Shown here piece by piece: positions 1 through 8,727 of a stretch of DNA of 47,552 bases (its first letter is position 1; each line of letters opens with the position of its first letter). The notes under the pieces are model-generated. The model had not been told where the DNA came from and did no database searches. It saw only the letters and a program-made list of their open reading frames with translations. The DNA lies in assembly GCA_013286585.1 (NCBI GenBank), contig JABDFK010000012.1, positions 1 through 47,552 of the forward strand. Direction: 5' to 3'. The position numbers were made by a program, and so were the translations under genes. The DNA is from Deltaproteobacteria bacterium. GTDB lineage: Bacteria; Bdellovibrionota; Bdellovibrionia; Bdellovibrionales; Bdellovibrionaceae.

Positions 1-1251
1 CGTCAGCGCCTAGCAGGAGTGATTTCCAAGGGCCTGTCTAAAGAAAGCTTGGTCTATTTACGCCAAGAGTTTGGCGATTGGAGTGGCACGGAACACTTTT
101 TGGACAATCTTTATTCTGCTGGTGGTTTTCTCGGAATCCCTGGGTCGCAGTTGATTCAGATGTTGAAGAGCAGTGATCTTGGCGGAGTGAAAGAGCTGCA
201 GGCGATCGTTAGCGTGTCGCCGGCCTTTGTGCTGGATGACAACCATCGGCTGATCTTAGCCAAATCCGATCGAGATTATGATTTGCGCTCTGCGGGCCAC
301 TTAAATCTTTCCCGGTTGCTCGCCCGGCTGATCACCAATGGCTATGTGATGGATCTCCAGCGGCTGCAGGCGGGTACGGGAATGACCAAGGATGAACTCA
401 CTGTCATGTATTTTGATGTTAAGCCGTTGATCGTACAATTTGGATTGGTGCAACCCACCAACATGAATTTTGCCACTAGTCGATTCACTGAGGCCAATCT
501 ATTCACGCCCTCGGCCAACGGCGATGACTATTTGGATATGAGTGAGTTTTCGCAATTGGCCAGTATGATTTTGAGTGGTTTGCAGTTAAACAACCAGGTG
601 CAAACGGAGCTAGGCGAACAGTGCATTGTCAAAACTGGAAGCATACCTGCACAGGACGTGATGAATGTGGACTGTGTGATCGAGTTTTACCGAAAAAACT
701 TCACTCATATTTTTAGTTCGATGCCGGATTTGACGACTTACGTTTCGACGAAGACCCCAGAAGTGTTCCATCATATGGCCTATGCTTTTTTAAAAGCTGC
801 CGGCTGGATTCCCAATGCGCAAAACACAGCCTATCGGGCAGAGACAGGACTTCTGCCCCACGTATTTCAATATTCGGAAACCGCGCTGCAGAGATTTGAT
901 GCAAAAAAAGTGGGAGCGTTGGACGACGAGGACGCAGCCGTCGCTTATCCTGTCTATAAGCCGTTACTGGCAAGGTTCAGCGGCCATAAGCAGGATATCC
1001 TCAATCGCGCTGGTTTTTATTTTATCCTTAAGACCGGAAAAATTCCCTGCGGATTTGGGGACATTAGTGACTACATCTGGAATATCTGGACACATCATCC
1101 GATCGGCATCAGCACCGACCGAGACCGCATGTCAGATGTGTTTGATGCCATCGCTGACGCTATCAACGGCGCCGCTGGTTCTTGCAAGAAGGCTCCGACT
1201 AAAGATTCGTTCAATGATCCTGGCGGACCTGGACATCTCGAGAGTCCTTGA
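1..1251 (+). CDS. EF-hand-like protein, 5' end cut by window edge
   Basis: The frame is open from base 1, so this is the C-terminal part of a longer gene; the GTG at 19 is probably internal. I do not recognise a named family. The segment SANGDDYLDMSEF has the spacing of an EF-hand calcium loop (N, D, Y, D and E at loop positions 3, 5, 7, 9 and 12), with Ser at position 1. The C-terminal half resembles the C-terminal half of the lipoprotein at 26614-28980: SANG followed by an L.SMILSG/L.ALMISG stretch, then AVAYPVYKPLL against TAAYPRFKQIV. The two are therefore probably paralogues, and this one may also be an exported lipoprotein whose signal lies outside the window. A fold-back element starts at the base after the TGA stop. 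Confidence 0.75.
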   Translation, partial: RQRLAGVISKGLSKESLVYLRQEFGDWSGTEHFLDNLYSAGGFLGIPGSQLIQMLKSSDLGGVKELQAIVSVSPAFVLDDNHRLILAKSDRDYDLRSAGHLNLSRLLARLITNGYVMDLQRLQAGTGMTKDELTVMYFDVKPLIVQFGLVQPTNMNFATSRFTEANLFTPSANGDDYLDMSEFSQLASMILSGLQLNNQVQTELGEQCIVKTGSIPAQDVMNVDCVIEFYRKNFTHIFSSMPDLTTYVSTKTPEVFHHMAYAFLKAAGWIPNAQNTAYRAETGLLPHVFQYSETALQRFDAKKVGALDDEDAAVAYPVYKPLLARFSGHKQDILNRAGFYFILKTGKIPCGFGDISDYIWNIWTHHPIGISTDRDRMSDVFDAIADAINGAAGSCKKAPTKDSFNDPGGPGHLESP

Positions 1252-1436
1252 GGAAAATCCTCTTCCAAGGTGTCTTCATCCGATTCAAATACTCAGACAT
1301 ACGGTGCTCGGCCCTAGCCGCTAGTTGCTTTCGCAACTTCGCTTGTTTTTGTGCTTTGAGCATGAGGCTTTTGTTGGGCGCTGCGCTCCGAACTCGCATT
1401 TGAATCGGATGAAGACACCTTGGAAGAGGACTTTCC
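1252..1436 (+). repeat. fold-back element E1 behind the left-edge gene
   Basis: The arms 1252-1290 and 1398-1436 are inverted copies of 39 bp with one mismatch. The 107-base loop (1291-1397) contains CATACGGTGCTCGG near its left end and CTGCGCTCCGAACTCGC at its right end. The left arm starts at the base directly after the stop codon at 1249-1251. The loop is almost identical to that of E2 on the other strand, while the arms are unrelated to E2. An RNA copy would fold into a very long hairpin at the 3' end of the gene. The 123 bases between E1 and E2 (1437-1559) hold nothing I can identify. Confidence 0.9.
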
Positions 1437-1559
1437 ATCACGTCCAGTCGAAGATTAGGTAAGTTTTGCTCGGACATTTGAATTTGTTCTAGGTCGTTGG
1501 TCCTTCATGCTCATCCGAATATGGGATTGCTGTTAATGTCGGGGGGCACAATGCTTGAT

Positions 1560-1737
1560 AAAACCAGTTCTAAAGCGTCTTTGTCTCTTTCAAATGCGAG
1601 TTCGGAGCGCAGGCCTAACAAAGGCCTCATGCTCAAAGCACAGAACCAAGCGAAGTTGCGAAAGCAACTAGCGGCTAGGGCCGAGCACCGTATGTCTGAG
1701 TATTTGAAAGAGACAAAGACGCTTTAGAACTGGTTTT
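1560..1737 (-). repeat. fold-back element E2 behind dcd
   Basis: Perfect 36-bp inverted arms lie at 1560-1595 and 1702-1737. Read on the minus strand, the 106-base loop (1596-1701) matches the E1 loop along its whole length apart from a few substitutions and one indel. The right arm includes the last 14 bases of dcd (stop codon and final codons, 1724-1737), so the left arm is an inverted copy of the dcd 3' end. The element is oriented relative to dcd exactly as E1 is oriented relative to the left-edge gene. Confidence 0.92.
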
Positions 1738-2260
1738 TCCACATCATGGATTCGACTGGGCGTTGGATCTTTTCGTTGTACTTGGCGTTCTTTTTTAAGT
1801 TGTATGGGGTGATGAGTTCGCCTTTGACGTCGAAATATATTAATTGTCCGATGGGCATTCCGGCGTAGATTTTTACCGGCTGTTTTACGGAGATTTCTAG
1901 GGTCCAGTAGTTGCAAAAGCCCACGTCGCCTTTTCCGGCGGTGGCGTGGATGTCGATTCCTAGGCGGCCTACGGATGATTTTCCTTCTAGGAACGGGACG
2001 TGTTTGAGGGTCTCTGTGTATTCTTGAGTGATTCCTAAATACAAAATATTGGGTTCGAGGATGAAGCCCTCGGGTGGAATTTCAAAAGTTTTGATCAGGT
2101 TGTGTTTTTTCGCATCTAAGACTGTGTCCACGTAGGTGGCTAGTGTGGTGCCCAGATGAACATCGTAGGAGTTCGAACCAAGACAATCGCGACTGAAAGG
2201 GGCGACTTTGATGTCACCCTTTTCCATTGCGTTGAGGATTTCTTGGTCCGTTAAAATCAT
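1724..2260 (-). CDS. dcd: dCTP deaminase
   Basis: This enzyme deaminates dCTP to dUTP for thymidylate synthesis in the cytoplasm; some family members also hydrolyse dUTP. The 178 residues match Dcd. The motif EGKSSVGRLGI carries the conserved Ser and Arg of the substrate site. HATAGKGDVGF and WTLEI follow, with the catalytic Glu in the second. The length is slightly below that of the E. coli enzyme (about 193). The sequence does not settle whether it is mono- or bifunctional. It starts 14 bases downstream of rpmG and is probably cotranscribed with it. Its last codons form one arm of fold-back element E2. Confidence 0.93.
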   Translation of the reverse strand: MILTDQEILNAMEKGDIKVAPFSRDCLGSNSYDVHLGTTLATYVDTVLDAKKHNLIKTFEIPPEGFILEPNILYLGITQEYTETLKHVPFLEGKSSVGRLGIDIHATAGKGDVGFCNYWTLEISVKQPVKIYAGMPIGQLIYFDVKGELITPYNLKKNAKYNEKIQRPVESMMWKNQF

Positions 2261-2274
2261 CTACCGTGTGCCGC

Positions 2275-2454
2275 TTATTTGGTTTCGCGGTGAACAGTGT
2301 GACGTTTCAGGTTTGGATTGTATTTCTTTTTCTCCATACGGCCAGGAGTTTTGGTTTTATTTTTGGTTGTCGTGTAGCGAGAAACGGGCTTGCCTTCCGT
2401 CTTTGCTTCTGTGCATTCCAAAGTTACAATGATTCGTCCGCTCTTTTTTGCCAT
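2275..2454 (-). CDS. rpmG: 50S ribosomal protein L33
   Basis: This 59-residue protein begins [18 protein letters not shown], continues with [18 protein letters not shown] and ends [17 protein letters not shown], the classic bacterial L33 sequence. It is a small, basic component of the large ribosomal subunit. The ATG is preceded by GAGG at a suitable distance, and the stop is TAA. Only one zinc-type Cys is present (LEC), so it resembles the zinc-independent form. It lies just upstream of dcd on the same strand, which suggests a short rpmG-dcd operon. Confidence 0.95.
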   Translation of the reverse strand: MAKKSGRIIVTLECTEAKTEGKPVSRYTTTKNKTKTPGRMEKKKYNPNLKRHTVHRETK

Positions 2455-2499
2455 ATCCAGCCTCGTTTTAAGTTTGATCTTAGGACAGGTAGGGATAAC

Positions 2500-2527
2500 A
2501 AATTACGCTCTTAAACTCAATAGACAA
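2500..2527 (-). promoter_or_regulatory. candidate sigma-70-type promoter for rpmG-dcd
   Basis: On the minus strand TTGTCT (2527-2522) and TAATTT (2505-2500) are separated by 16 bases, about 45 bases upstream of the rpmG start. This is a motif match only. The rest of the stretch up to 2712 shows no gene and no RNA that I recognise. Confidence 0.45.
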
Positions 2528-2712
2528 AATGCGTAAATTCCTGAAAAAACTGGTCTATTTGGCGATTCGGCGGTCTTTTGGTAAACGGCTGAAATTATTA
2601 GACAATATGTGACATCAGCCATTCGTCGATCAACGCTCCAATGGTCTAGGCTGGATTCAAGATCAGTTGAATTCCCCAGTAATTCTCTCCAGACTAGCAT
2701 TACGAGGGCCTG

Positions 2713-3120
2713 ATGATTCCTGCGGACACCAAAATTCTTATTGCCGATGATATGCCTACGATTAGGGATTTGCTGAAGACACAGCTCAAGGGCATGGGTT
2801 TCAAGCGCGTTCTCGAGGCCGAGGATGGCGCGCAGGCGATGAATCTGCTGATCGAGCATGACCTGACCGATGATAAAGTAAAAATGATCATTTCAGATTG
2901 GAACATGCCGAAGATGTCGGGGCTAGAGTTTCTGAAGCAGGTGCGGGCTTCGGATCAATGGGCGAATCTTCCGTTTTTGCTGCTGACATCAGAGTCCGAG
3001 CGCGATCAAGTCACCGAGGCCATTCTGGCCGGTGTTTCCCAGTACGTAGTGAAACCATTTGCGGGAAAAGCTTTCGAAGAGAAAATGAACTTCGCTTGGA
3101 CGAAGCACCAGAAGAAATAG
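2713..3120 (+). CDS. CheY-like single-domain response regulator
   Basis: The 135 residues form one receiver domain. The acidic pair is D12-D13, the phospho-acceptor is D62 in SDWNMPKMSG, the switch Thr is T92 in LLTSES, and the conserved Lys is K114 in VVKPF. SDWNMP and AEDG are very close to chemotaxis CheY, so it probably acts as a diffusible phosphorylated switch with no output domain. It converges with the CheA-like kinase gene at 3134-5053, with 13 bases between the stop codons. That makes the kinase a plausible phosphodonor, although the two are not in one operon. Whether the target is the flagellar motor cannot be told. Confidence 0.9.
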   Translation: MIPADTKILIADDMPTIRDLLKTQLKGMGFKRVLEAEDGAQAMNLLIEHDLTDDKVKMIISDWNMPKMSGLEFLKQVRASDQWANLPFLLLTSESERDQVTEAILAGVSQYVVKPFAGKAFEEKMNFAWTKHQKK

Positions 3121-3133
3121 GGCGCTCTCTGCT

Positions 3134-5053
3134 CTAAGCCGTCTTTTTCAACGCAGAAATTTGGGAAAAATAGGGGACTCGGATAAATAGAGTCGATCCC
3201 ACTCCCACTTTTGATTCCACCCAAGCCTTGCCACCCAGTTGACGGGCGGCATAGAGGATAGCGTCCATTCCCACTCCGCGACCGGAAGTCTGGGTCACCG
3301 CTTCTTTGGTGGAAAACTGCGAATCAAATACATGTTGAATGATCTGTTGATCGTCTTCGCCCGCGTGGGGGATTCCCTTCGTGCTTAGCCGTGCACGAAT
3401 TTTGGCTGGATCGATACCACCGCCATCATCAGAGATTTGAATTTGCAGCCAGGAACTTTGTTCGGCGCCTTCCACAGAGAATCGTGTCTGAATTTTTCCT
3501 GCGCGCGCTTTTCCGGCGGCTTCACGAACACTGGGGACTTCGATGCCGTGATCGACGGCATTGCGATACGCATGAATCAGGGTACTGAAAAGCGTTTCAT
3601 AGGGTTCAGGAATAATTTTGATTTCGGAATTTTGCAGCTCTAAGGGCAGAATGTCTTTGCCCTCCGAGGTCGCCACCTGTTGCACCACTTCGCTGTAGTG
3701 ACCGATGAGTCGGTGAGCGGGCTCCATCAAAAATTCTTCGGTGAACTTGGCCTGCAATGAACTAGGAAATTGTGGCGCCGATATGAAGTTTCTGAGGGAA
3801 TCCACAGAGGCTTCAACCCAGCGCTGTTTGGAGTGCTCGGGGTCGCCAATGATGGCCCGGTTGTCTGTCAGAAACTGATTGAACTGCAGCGGAATTTTTG
3901 CAGAAATTTCCTTGAGCTCTTGAAAGCGCGCCAGCGTGCGCTCTTCTTTCCAGTGAGTGAGTGCGGTCTCTGCCTCGTGGCAGATTTCCGCAACTGCATG
4001 AATGGAAAATGTGGCAGAGCCACCCTTCATCGTGTGCAACAGGCGGAATCCGGCCTCGGCATCAAATGTGGGTCGCTGAAAGACAGCTTGAAGTTCTTTG
4101 AGAATCTCTTGGGCTTCCCGTAAGAAGCCGGTGAAATGAAATTTATTTTTCACCAGGGTCACGATCATTTTGGCATGCGCGCGCTCGTTTTCAGCGGCCT
4201 GTTGGGCTTGAATCAAACTGGTGATGTCTGAGGCCACGACGACGATGGCCTGCATCGAGTTTTCCTTGTCGCGCAGTGGATAGTATTGCAACTGAATGTG
4301 CTTTTTTTCACTGTGAGGAAAATTCTGCGGTGCCAATGGCGCCATATCTTCAAAAGGCAACATTTCGGCGTAGGCGGCATCCATCCATTTTTTAAATCCA
4401 GCAATTTCTTTATCTTGAAGAGCCAAAACTTCCCAGATTTTTTTTCCTGCTGGGGCCATTTCGACGGTGTTCAAACAGGCCTTCGAATAGACTTCCAGAC
4501 AAACACCAGCCTTATCAAAAAGGAAAAAGCCTTGGCTAAGACTATCTAGCAGTGCAGACATTGTTTGGTTCAAACGGGACACTTCGGCCGTGCGCTCTGC
4601 GACCATTTTTTCCAGATTTTCAGAATAGTTCTTTAGTTCGGCCTGAGCTTTACGCAGGTCATTGATCACGTCCTCTTTCTGTTCCAGTTCAGCCCGATAC
4701 TTTTTTTGCAGAGTTTCTTCCAGAGTGACATCGCGAAAATACACCAGCCATGCATCTTGAAGCGGTTGAATCGTGATTTGCACTTTGCCCGATTTTCCAG
4801 AAAGCGTGTCGAAACCCAGTTCCTGATAGGAGGTCGCTTCGGTGACAGATTTCAGATCCGACAGTCCTTGAACAGTTTCTTTGAATTTGAATAACTCGTC
4901 CAATGGGGTTTGACTGCGCTGAACTTTTCTTGCAGAGACATCGCAGATTAGGGCTGCAGGCTCATTGCAATAGATGACCTTCTTGTCGGCATCGATGACA
5001 AAGGTGGGCTCCAACAACGTATCAAAAATTTTTGGATCTATGGGTTGACTCAT
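3134..5053 (-). CDS. CheA-like histidine kinase with PAS and internal Hpt domain
   Basis: The 639 residues begin with a PAS-like domain (about 1-110), then a coiled coil (about 115-165) and a second PAS-like domain (about 165-285). An Hpt domain follows with LLHTMKGG, whose phospho-accepting His is H340. The end is a CheA-type ATPase with HAYRNAVDHGIE (N box), ISDDGGGID (G1) and TSGRGVGMDAI (G2). There is no transmembrane segment and no C-terminal CheW-like coupling domain, so it is probably a cytoplasmic sensor kinase built on CheA catalytic chemistry rather than an array-bound chemotaxis kinase. It starts 6 bases after the stop of the FecR-like gene, a clear operon, and converges on a CheY-like gene. 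Confidence 0.88.
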   Translation of the reverse strand: MSQPIDPKIFDTLLEPTFVIDADKKVIYCNEPAALICDVSARKVQRSQTPLDELFKFKETVQGLSDLKSVTEATSYQELGFDTLSGKSGKVQITIQPLQDAWLVYFRDVTLEETLQKKYRAELEQKEDVINDLRKAQAELKNYSENLEKMVAERTAEVSRLNQTMSALLDSLSQGFFLFDKAGVCLEVYSKACLNTVEMAPAGKKIWEVLALQDKEIAGFKKWMDAAYAEMLPFEDMAPLAPQNFPHSEKKHIQLQYYPLRDKENSMQAIVVVASDITSLIQAQQAAENERAHAKMIVTLVKNKFHFTGFLREAQEILKELQAVFQRPTFDAEAGFRLLHTMKGGSATFSIHAVAEICHEAETALTHWKEERTLARFQELKEISAKIPLQFNQFLTDNRAIIGDPEHSKQRWVEASVDSLRNFISAPQFPSSLQAKFTEEFLMEPAHRLIGHYSEVVQQVATSEGKDILPLELQNSEIKIIPEPYETLFSTLIHAYRNAVDHGIEVPSVREAAGKARAGKIQTRFSVEGAEQSSWLQIQISDDGGGIDPAKIRARLSTKGIPHAGEDDQQIIQHVFDSQFSTKEAVTQTSGRGVGMDAILYAARQLGGKAWVESKVGVGSTLFIRVPYFSQISALKKTA

Positions 5054-5059
5054 ATGAAT

Positions 5060-6757
5060 TCAATTCCCCCCTGCAGTGCGACCCGCAAAGATATTCATTT
5101 TTCTTGAGGCTGACCAATCAGAGACATGTTCTCCGTTGATGGCGCGCACTCTCCAAAACAAATCGCCCATGGGCAAGGCCTCTGTGACAAGATATTTATT
5201 CGTCTTAGATGTAGTGCTCAGGACGGTGTTTTTAAAGGCGGCATCCGTCGCGATTTCAATCAGGTAGTGACGCGTGTCCTTCGAGCTTTTCCAGGTTAAG
5301 AAAAAGGGTGTGTCCATTTTCTTCTGGAAAAAGAGTGTCATATTTTCCGCGGGCTCGATGAGTGCCGGCGTGGCCAAGGGATGATCGAAGAAATATTTGA
5401 AGCTGCTGGCGACGGAGAAACCACTGAGCGGGGTTCCGTCATGGGCCAATGGTTGGACTCTCCAAAAGTATTTGCCTGGCTTTTCTATTTTGACATTGGT
5501 TTCTGATGCAGGAACCTCATACTTTAGGGCATTGGAAAAGCTAGCAGTATTAGAGACCTCAATCTGGTATTTTTCCACTTGCGGGATTTTTTCCCAGCGA
5601 TTGATGAAGTCCGTGGGCGGGCAGTCTTCCGTTCCAGTCTTTGCCCAGTAGCGTTTGTCGGCGGTCTCTGCCAGCTTTGGGGGGCGAACCAATGTATTGA
5701 TTTCGCCAATGACACCATGAGGTCCGATTTCCTTTTCTGCTCCTATGGCGGCCACCCAGAAGTAGCTAACGCCAATCGACAGATCTTTCAGCGAAAAATT
5801 GGTGGGTTCAGTGGTGAAAGTTTTAGCATCTTTCATTTTAGGATCCGCAGAGACTTGAACCACATAGGATTTTGCGTTGGCCACAGGCTTCCATTCCAAC
5901 AAGACGGGTTTCTGATCGTTGACGTACTGCTGAAAACGATCACTTTTGTAGATAGGAGCCGTCAGCGCCAAAGTTTGTTTCGGGCGAATGTAGGCGATTT
6001 CGATCTGGGACACTTTCGACCAACGAGCTTTGCTGGGATCCGCCGCACTTTCGCGAACTCGCACAAAGTGAGAGCCTTCGGTGAGCGCCGGGGTTTGTAG
6101 GCTGAGCTCTCCGACCACTTCGGTTTTTTCAATTTGGTTGAACTCGTTGTCACTGGCAATTTGAAATTCAAACTGCGCTTTGGGTTTGTCAAATGTCCAG
6201 CGCACGGTGACTGTTGCGTCCTCTTGGGAGGTTCCATCGGGATCCACATGCAGTTCTTTTTTCATATAGGACCTTGGGAAGCGAATGACGGGGCGGGGTT
6301 CTTCCACCACCACTTTAGTCTCTTCGGCGGGGGCTTGCTGATCTGTCTGATTTTCCACTTTGATGTTAGCCAAGTCACCGCGCACATGACCCTGTTTCAG
6401 AATGATCTGCACTTTTTTGTCGGTGGTGTTGGTATTGAACACGATCATCGTATTCTCTTCGATCTTGATCACGGATCCGTCTTCCAGCTTAATGGTGGCT
6501 TCTGATTTAGGGCCGGTGAAGATGGTATCGCCAGTGTGAACTTCTCCATGAAAATCGTTGTTCCAGCGGAAGTCCTGTGCGTATTTCAAGCGCACGTCTT
6601 CTCTGGTCTGACTGACTTCTGCGACGCGGGCTCCATGAGAGGCCACCCAGGTCATCAACATGTGATCGTCGTAAAGCAAATATCCGAAAAGCAGCAGAAA
6701 AAATACCGCTACCGATAATATTTTACGATCGAATGAGTTCAATTTGCTCGCAGCCAT
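5060..6757 (-). CDS. membrane-anchored FecR-domain protein with fibronectin-like repeats
   Basis: The protein has 565 residues. One N-terminal transmembrane segment (about 13-31, VAVFFLLLFGYLLYDD) follows a short cytoplasmic tail. A FecR-like domain (about 60-130) contains VHTGDTIFTGPKSEATIKL and LEDGSVIKIEENT. Several fibronectin-III-like repeats follow, marked by recurring patterns such as Y.VQVSADPKMKDAKTF, YFWVAAIG, YFWRVQPL and LFWRVRAING. It should be inserted in the inner membrane with the domains in the periplasm. The FecR domain here is a structural module and does not by itself imply iron regulation. It heads the operon with the CheA-like kinase, so it may be a periplasmic partner of that pathway, which is inference. 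Confidence 0.82.
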   Translation of the reverse strand: MAASKLNSFDRKILSVAVFFLLLFGYLLYDDHMLMTWVASHGARVAEVSQTREDVRLKYAQDFRWNNDFHGEVHTGDTIFTGPKSEATIKLEDGSVIKIEENTMIVFNTNTTDKKVQIILKQGHVRGDLANIKVENQTDQQAPAEETKVVVEEPRPVIRFPRSYMKKELHVDPDGTSQEDATVTVRWTFDKPKAQFEFQIASDNEFNQIEKTEVVGELSLQTPALTEGSHFVRVRESAADPSKARWSKVSQIEIAYIRPKQTLALTAPIYKSDRFQQYVNDQKPVLLEWKPVANAKSYVVQVSADPKMKDAKTFTTEPTNFSLKDLSIGVSYFWVAAIGAEKEIGPHGVIGEINTLVRPPKLAETADKRYWAKTGTEDCPPTDFINRWEKIPQVEKYQIEVSNTASFSNALKYEVPASETNVKIEKPGKYFWRVQPLAHDGTPLSGFSVASSFKYFFDHPLATPALIEPAENMTLFFQKKMDTPFFLTWKSSKDTRHYLIEIATDAAFKNTVLSTTSKTNKYLVTEALPMGDLFWRVRAINGEHVSDWSASRKMNIFAGRTAGGN

Positions 6758-6882
6758 TCAGTAGTTACATCGGAATAAATCCAAAATTAGATTATGGACC
6801 AAGGCCCAGGCTTCCTGTGAAATACCGTGAAATTGAATCACTTGGACTACACAAAGAGGTCGGGGAAGTCCCATAATGGGGC

Positions 6883-8727
6883 ATGGTCATCCGCAAGGGC
6901 ATTTCGCTGCGCTATAAGATATTGTTTATGCTGACGATGTTGCCTTTGGTGATGCTGGGCATCTACCTGTTTGTGGCACTCAATGTTTTTAAGACGGACA
7001 AGTTGGCTTACGTTTACGAAAGCTCTACAGCCGTGGCGAAAACGCTGTCTTCGCAGGCCAGCACCGATTTGGCCTCGCTGCTCAACTCCGCAAAACCGAT
7101 CATGCAGGAATTTGTTTTACGCCGAAATTTTGCGCAAGTTTCAGAGGGGATTTTAGACACCGACGGTCCCATTCAGTGGTTGGCCGTTTATTCTTTGGAA
7201 AATGAACAGACCGGTGAATTCAAACAAATTGGCACCACGGAAAAAGATGGAACCAGTGCTGTCAATGATTTGGCTTCGATGCCAAACTTGCAAAGCATTT
7301 TAGCGTCCACCACCGCAAAGCCGCGTCAGGTGAGTGTTCCGTTCAAAGACGATCGCATCTTGCTGGTCGAAAAAGTGCCAGGCACGAACGGCGACAAAAC
7401 TTTGGTTTTTTTGATTCTGGCACGAGTGCCAGAATTGGCCTCTGGCTTTCATGGATCATCAGGCACAGAAAATTTTCTGCTCACCGAAGAGGGCAAGGTT
7501 TTGTTCGGCCCCTCCGGATCCGTGGATACCATGTTGCCCGACCGCCTGGGCACAGAATTTTTCAACAAACTAAATCGACAAAAGTTTTCTTGGGGGGCTG
7601 AATCGATTCGCTCTCCAGCGGGAGAGAACCTTCTGGCGGGATATTCCATCGCCGGTTTCGGTGGCACCGCGGTGCTGTCCTTAGTTCCACAAAGTGACGC
7701 GCTGAAAGCGGTGAAAGTTTTGGTCATCCGCTCTCTGCTTTTTGTCATGGTGTTGATCAGCGCTACTGTGATCGTGAGTTTGTTTGCCTCTGGCAATTTG
7801 ACTTCGGCGATTTCGGATTTGTTTCGCGCCACCCAAAGTGTGGCAGAGGGAAATTTCGATGTGCACGTGGACGTCACCAGCCAAGACGAAATTGGCTCTT
7901 TGGCGGACAGTTTCAATGCCATGGCCGGCGAGGTCGCGCGCCTCATGGGAGAAACCGCCGAGAAAGCTCGGATGGAATCCGAGCTAAAAACCGCTCGCAC
8001 AGTGCAGGAAACTCTTTTCCCTCCGGAAAATGCAGAGATCGGTCGCACAAAAATTTCTGGATTTTACGAGCCCGCCAGCGAGTGCGGTGGTGATTGGTGG
8101 AACTACTGCAGCGTCGATGATAAAATCTGGTTTTGGATTGGTGATGCCACTGGGCACGGGGCCGCGGCGGCTTTGATCACGAGCGCCGCCAAATCGGCCT
8201 CTACCATCATTGAAAGATTAAACATTGAGCCTAAGGCGGCCATGGCTCTGATGAATCGCTCGATCTACGGTGTTTCCCATGGAAATGTGATGATGACTTT
8301 CTTTTTGGGTTGTTATGATCGCACTTCCAAGAAATTCACCTATTCGAATGCCAGCCACGAAGGTCCTTACCTGATAAAGAAGAGCAGCAAGCCCCCCAAG
8401 AAGAAAGATTTGATTCCATTGAATGACGTTAATGGACCACGCCTGGGGCAGAACAAAGAAATGGAATACGAGCAGATCACTATTGATTTGGAAGCCGGGG
8501 ATCGAATTCTTTTCTATACTGATGGCATCCCTGATATTCAGAATCCTGATCTGGAAGCTTGGGGCGAGCGGGAATTCGTCAAAGGGATTCTGATCGCTAA
8601 CTCGAATTATCCCGAGGTGGATGTGGCGGTCAAAAATCTGGCCACTTTGTTTTCCACTTTCCGAAATGGCGCGCCCCTTAAGGATGACATTACATTTTTC
8701 ATGTTTCAGATTCTGGGTGACGCATGA
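6883..8727 (+). CDS. membrane sensor SpoIIE/RsbU-type serine phosphatase
   Basis: The 614-residue protein has a transmembrane segment at about 13-33, a large extracytoplasmic sensing region (about 34-275), and a second transmembrane segment (about 279-302). A HAMP linker follows (DLFRATQSVAEGNFDVHV, DEIGSLADSFNAMAGEV), then a PP2C-type SpoIIE phosphatase. Metal-site motifs are visible: ECGGDWWNY, GDATGHGAAAAL (about 420-431), LFYTDGIPD and KDDITFF. Proteins of this design dephosphorylate an anti-anti-sigma (STAS) protein in response to an outside signal. The stop overlaps the next start by 4 bases (ATGA), and the next two genes encode a GHKL ATPase and a STAS-like protein, so the three look like a complete partner-switching operon. 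Confidence 0.9.
   Translation: MVIRKGISLRYKILFMLTMLPLVMLGIYLFVALNVFKTDKLAYVYESSTAVAKTLSSQASTDLASLLNSAKPIMQEFVLRRNFAQVSEGILDTDGPIQWLAVYSLENEQTGEFKQIGTTEKDGTSAVNDLASMPNLQSILASTTAKPRQVSVPFKDDRILLVEKVPGTNGDKTLVFLILARVPELASGFHGSSGTENFLLTEEGKVLFGPSGSVDTMLPDRLGTEFFNKLNRQKFSWGAESIRSPAGENLLAGYSIAGFGGTAVLSLVPQSDALKAVKVLVIRSLLFVMVLISATVIVSLFASGNLTSAISDLFRATQSVAEGNFDVHVDVTSQDEIGSLADSFNAMAGEVARLMGETAEKARMESELKTARTVQETLFPPENAEIGRTKISGFYEPASECGGDWWNYCSVDDKIWFWIGDATGHGAAAALITSAAKSASTIIERLNIEPKAAMALMNRSIYGVSHGNVMMTFFLGCYDRTSKKFTYSNASHEGPYLIKKSSKPPKKKDLIPLNDVNGPRLGQNKEMEYEQITIDLEAGDRILFYTDGIPDIQNPDLEAWGEREFVKGILIANSNYPEVDVAVKNLATLFSTFRNGAPLKDDITFFMFQILGDA

Noticed and set aside
1211..1477. Minus-strand open frame across E1 giving SEQNLPNLRL...EHRMSEYL
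   Set aside because: It runs through the fold-back arm and into the antisense of the upstream gene. The frame is shifted relative to E2 between SSER and the rest, so it is not treated as a gene.
1497..1727. Plus-strand open frame across E2
   Set aside because: It lies almost wholly in the inverted repeat and ends in the dcd coding end on the opposite strand. No ribosome-binding site supports its start.
2503..2859. Minus-strand frame across the CheY gene start
   Set aside because: It is a shadow of the receiver gene and of the rpmG promoter region; no motif or ribosome-binding site was seen.
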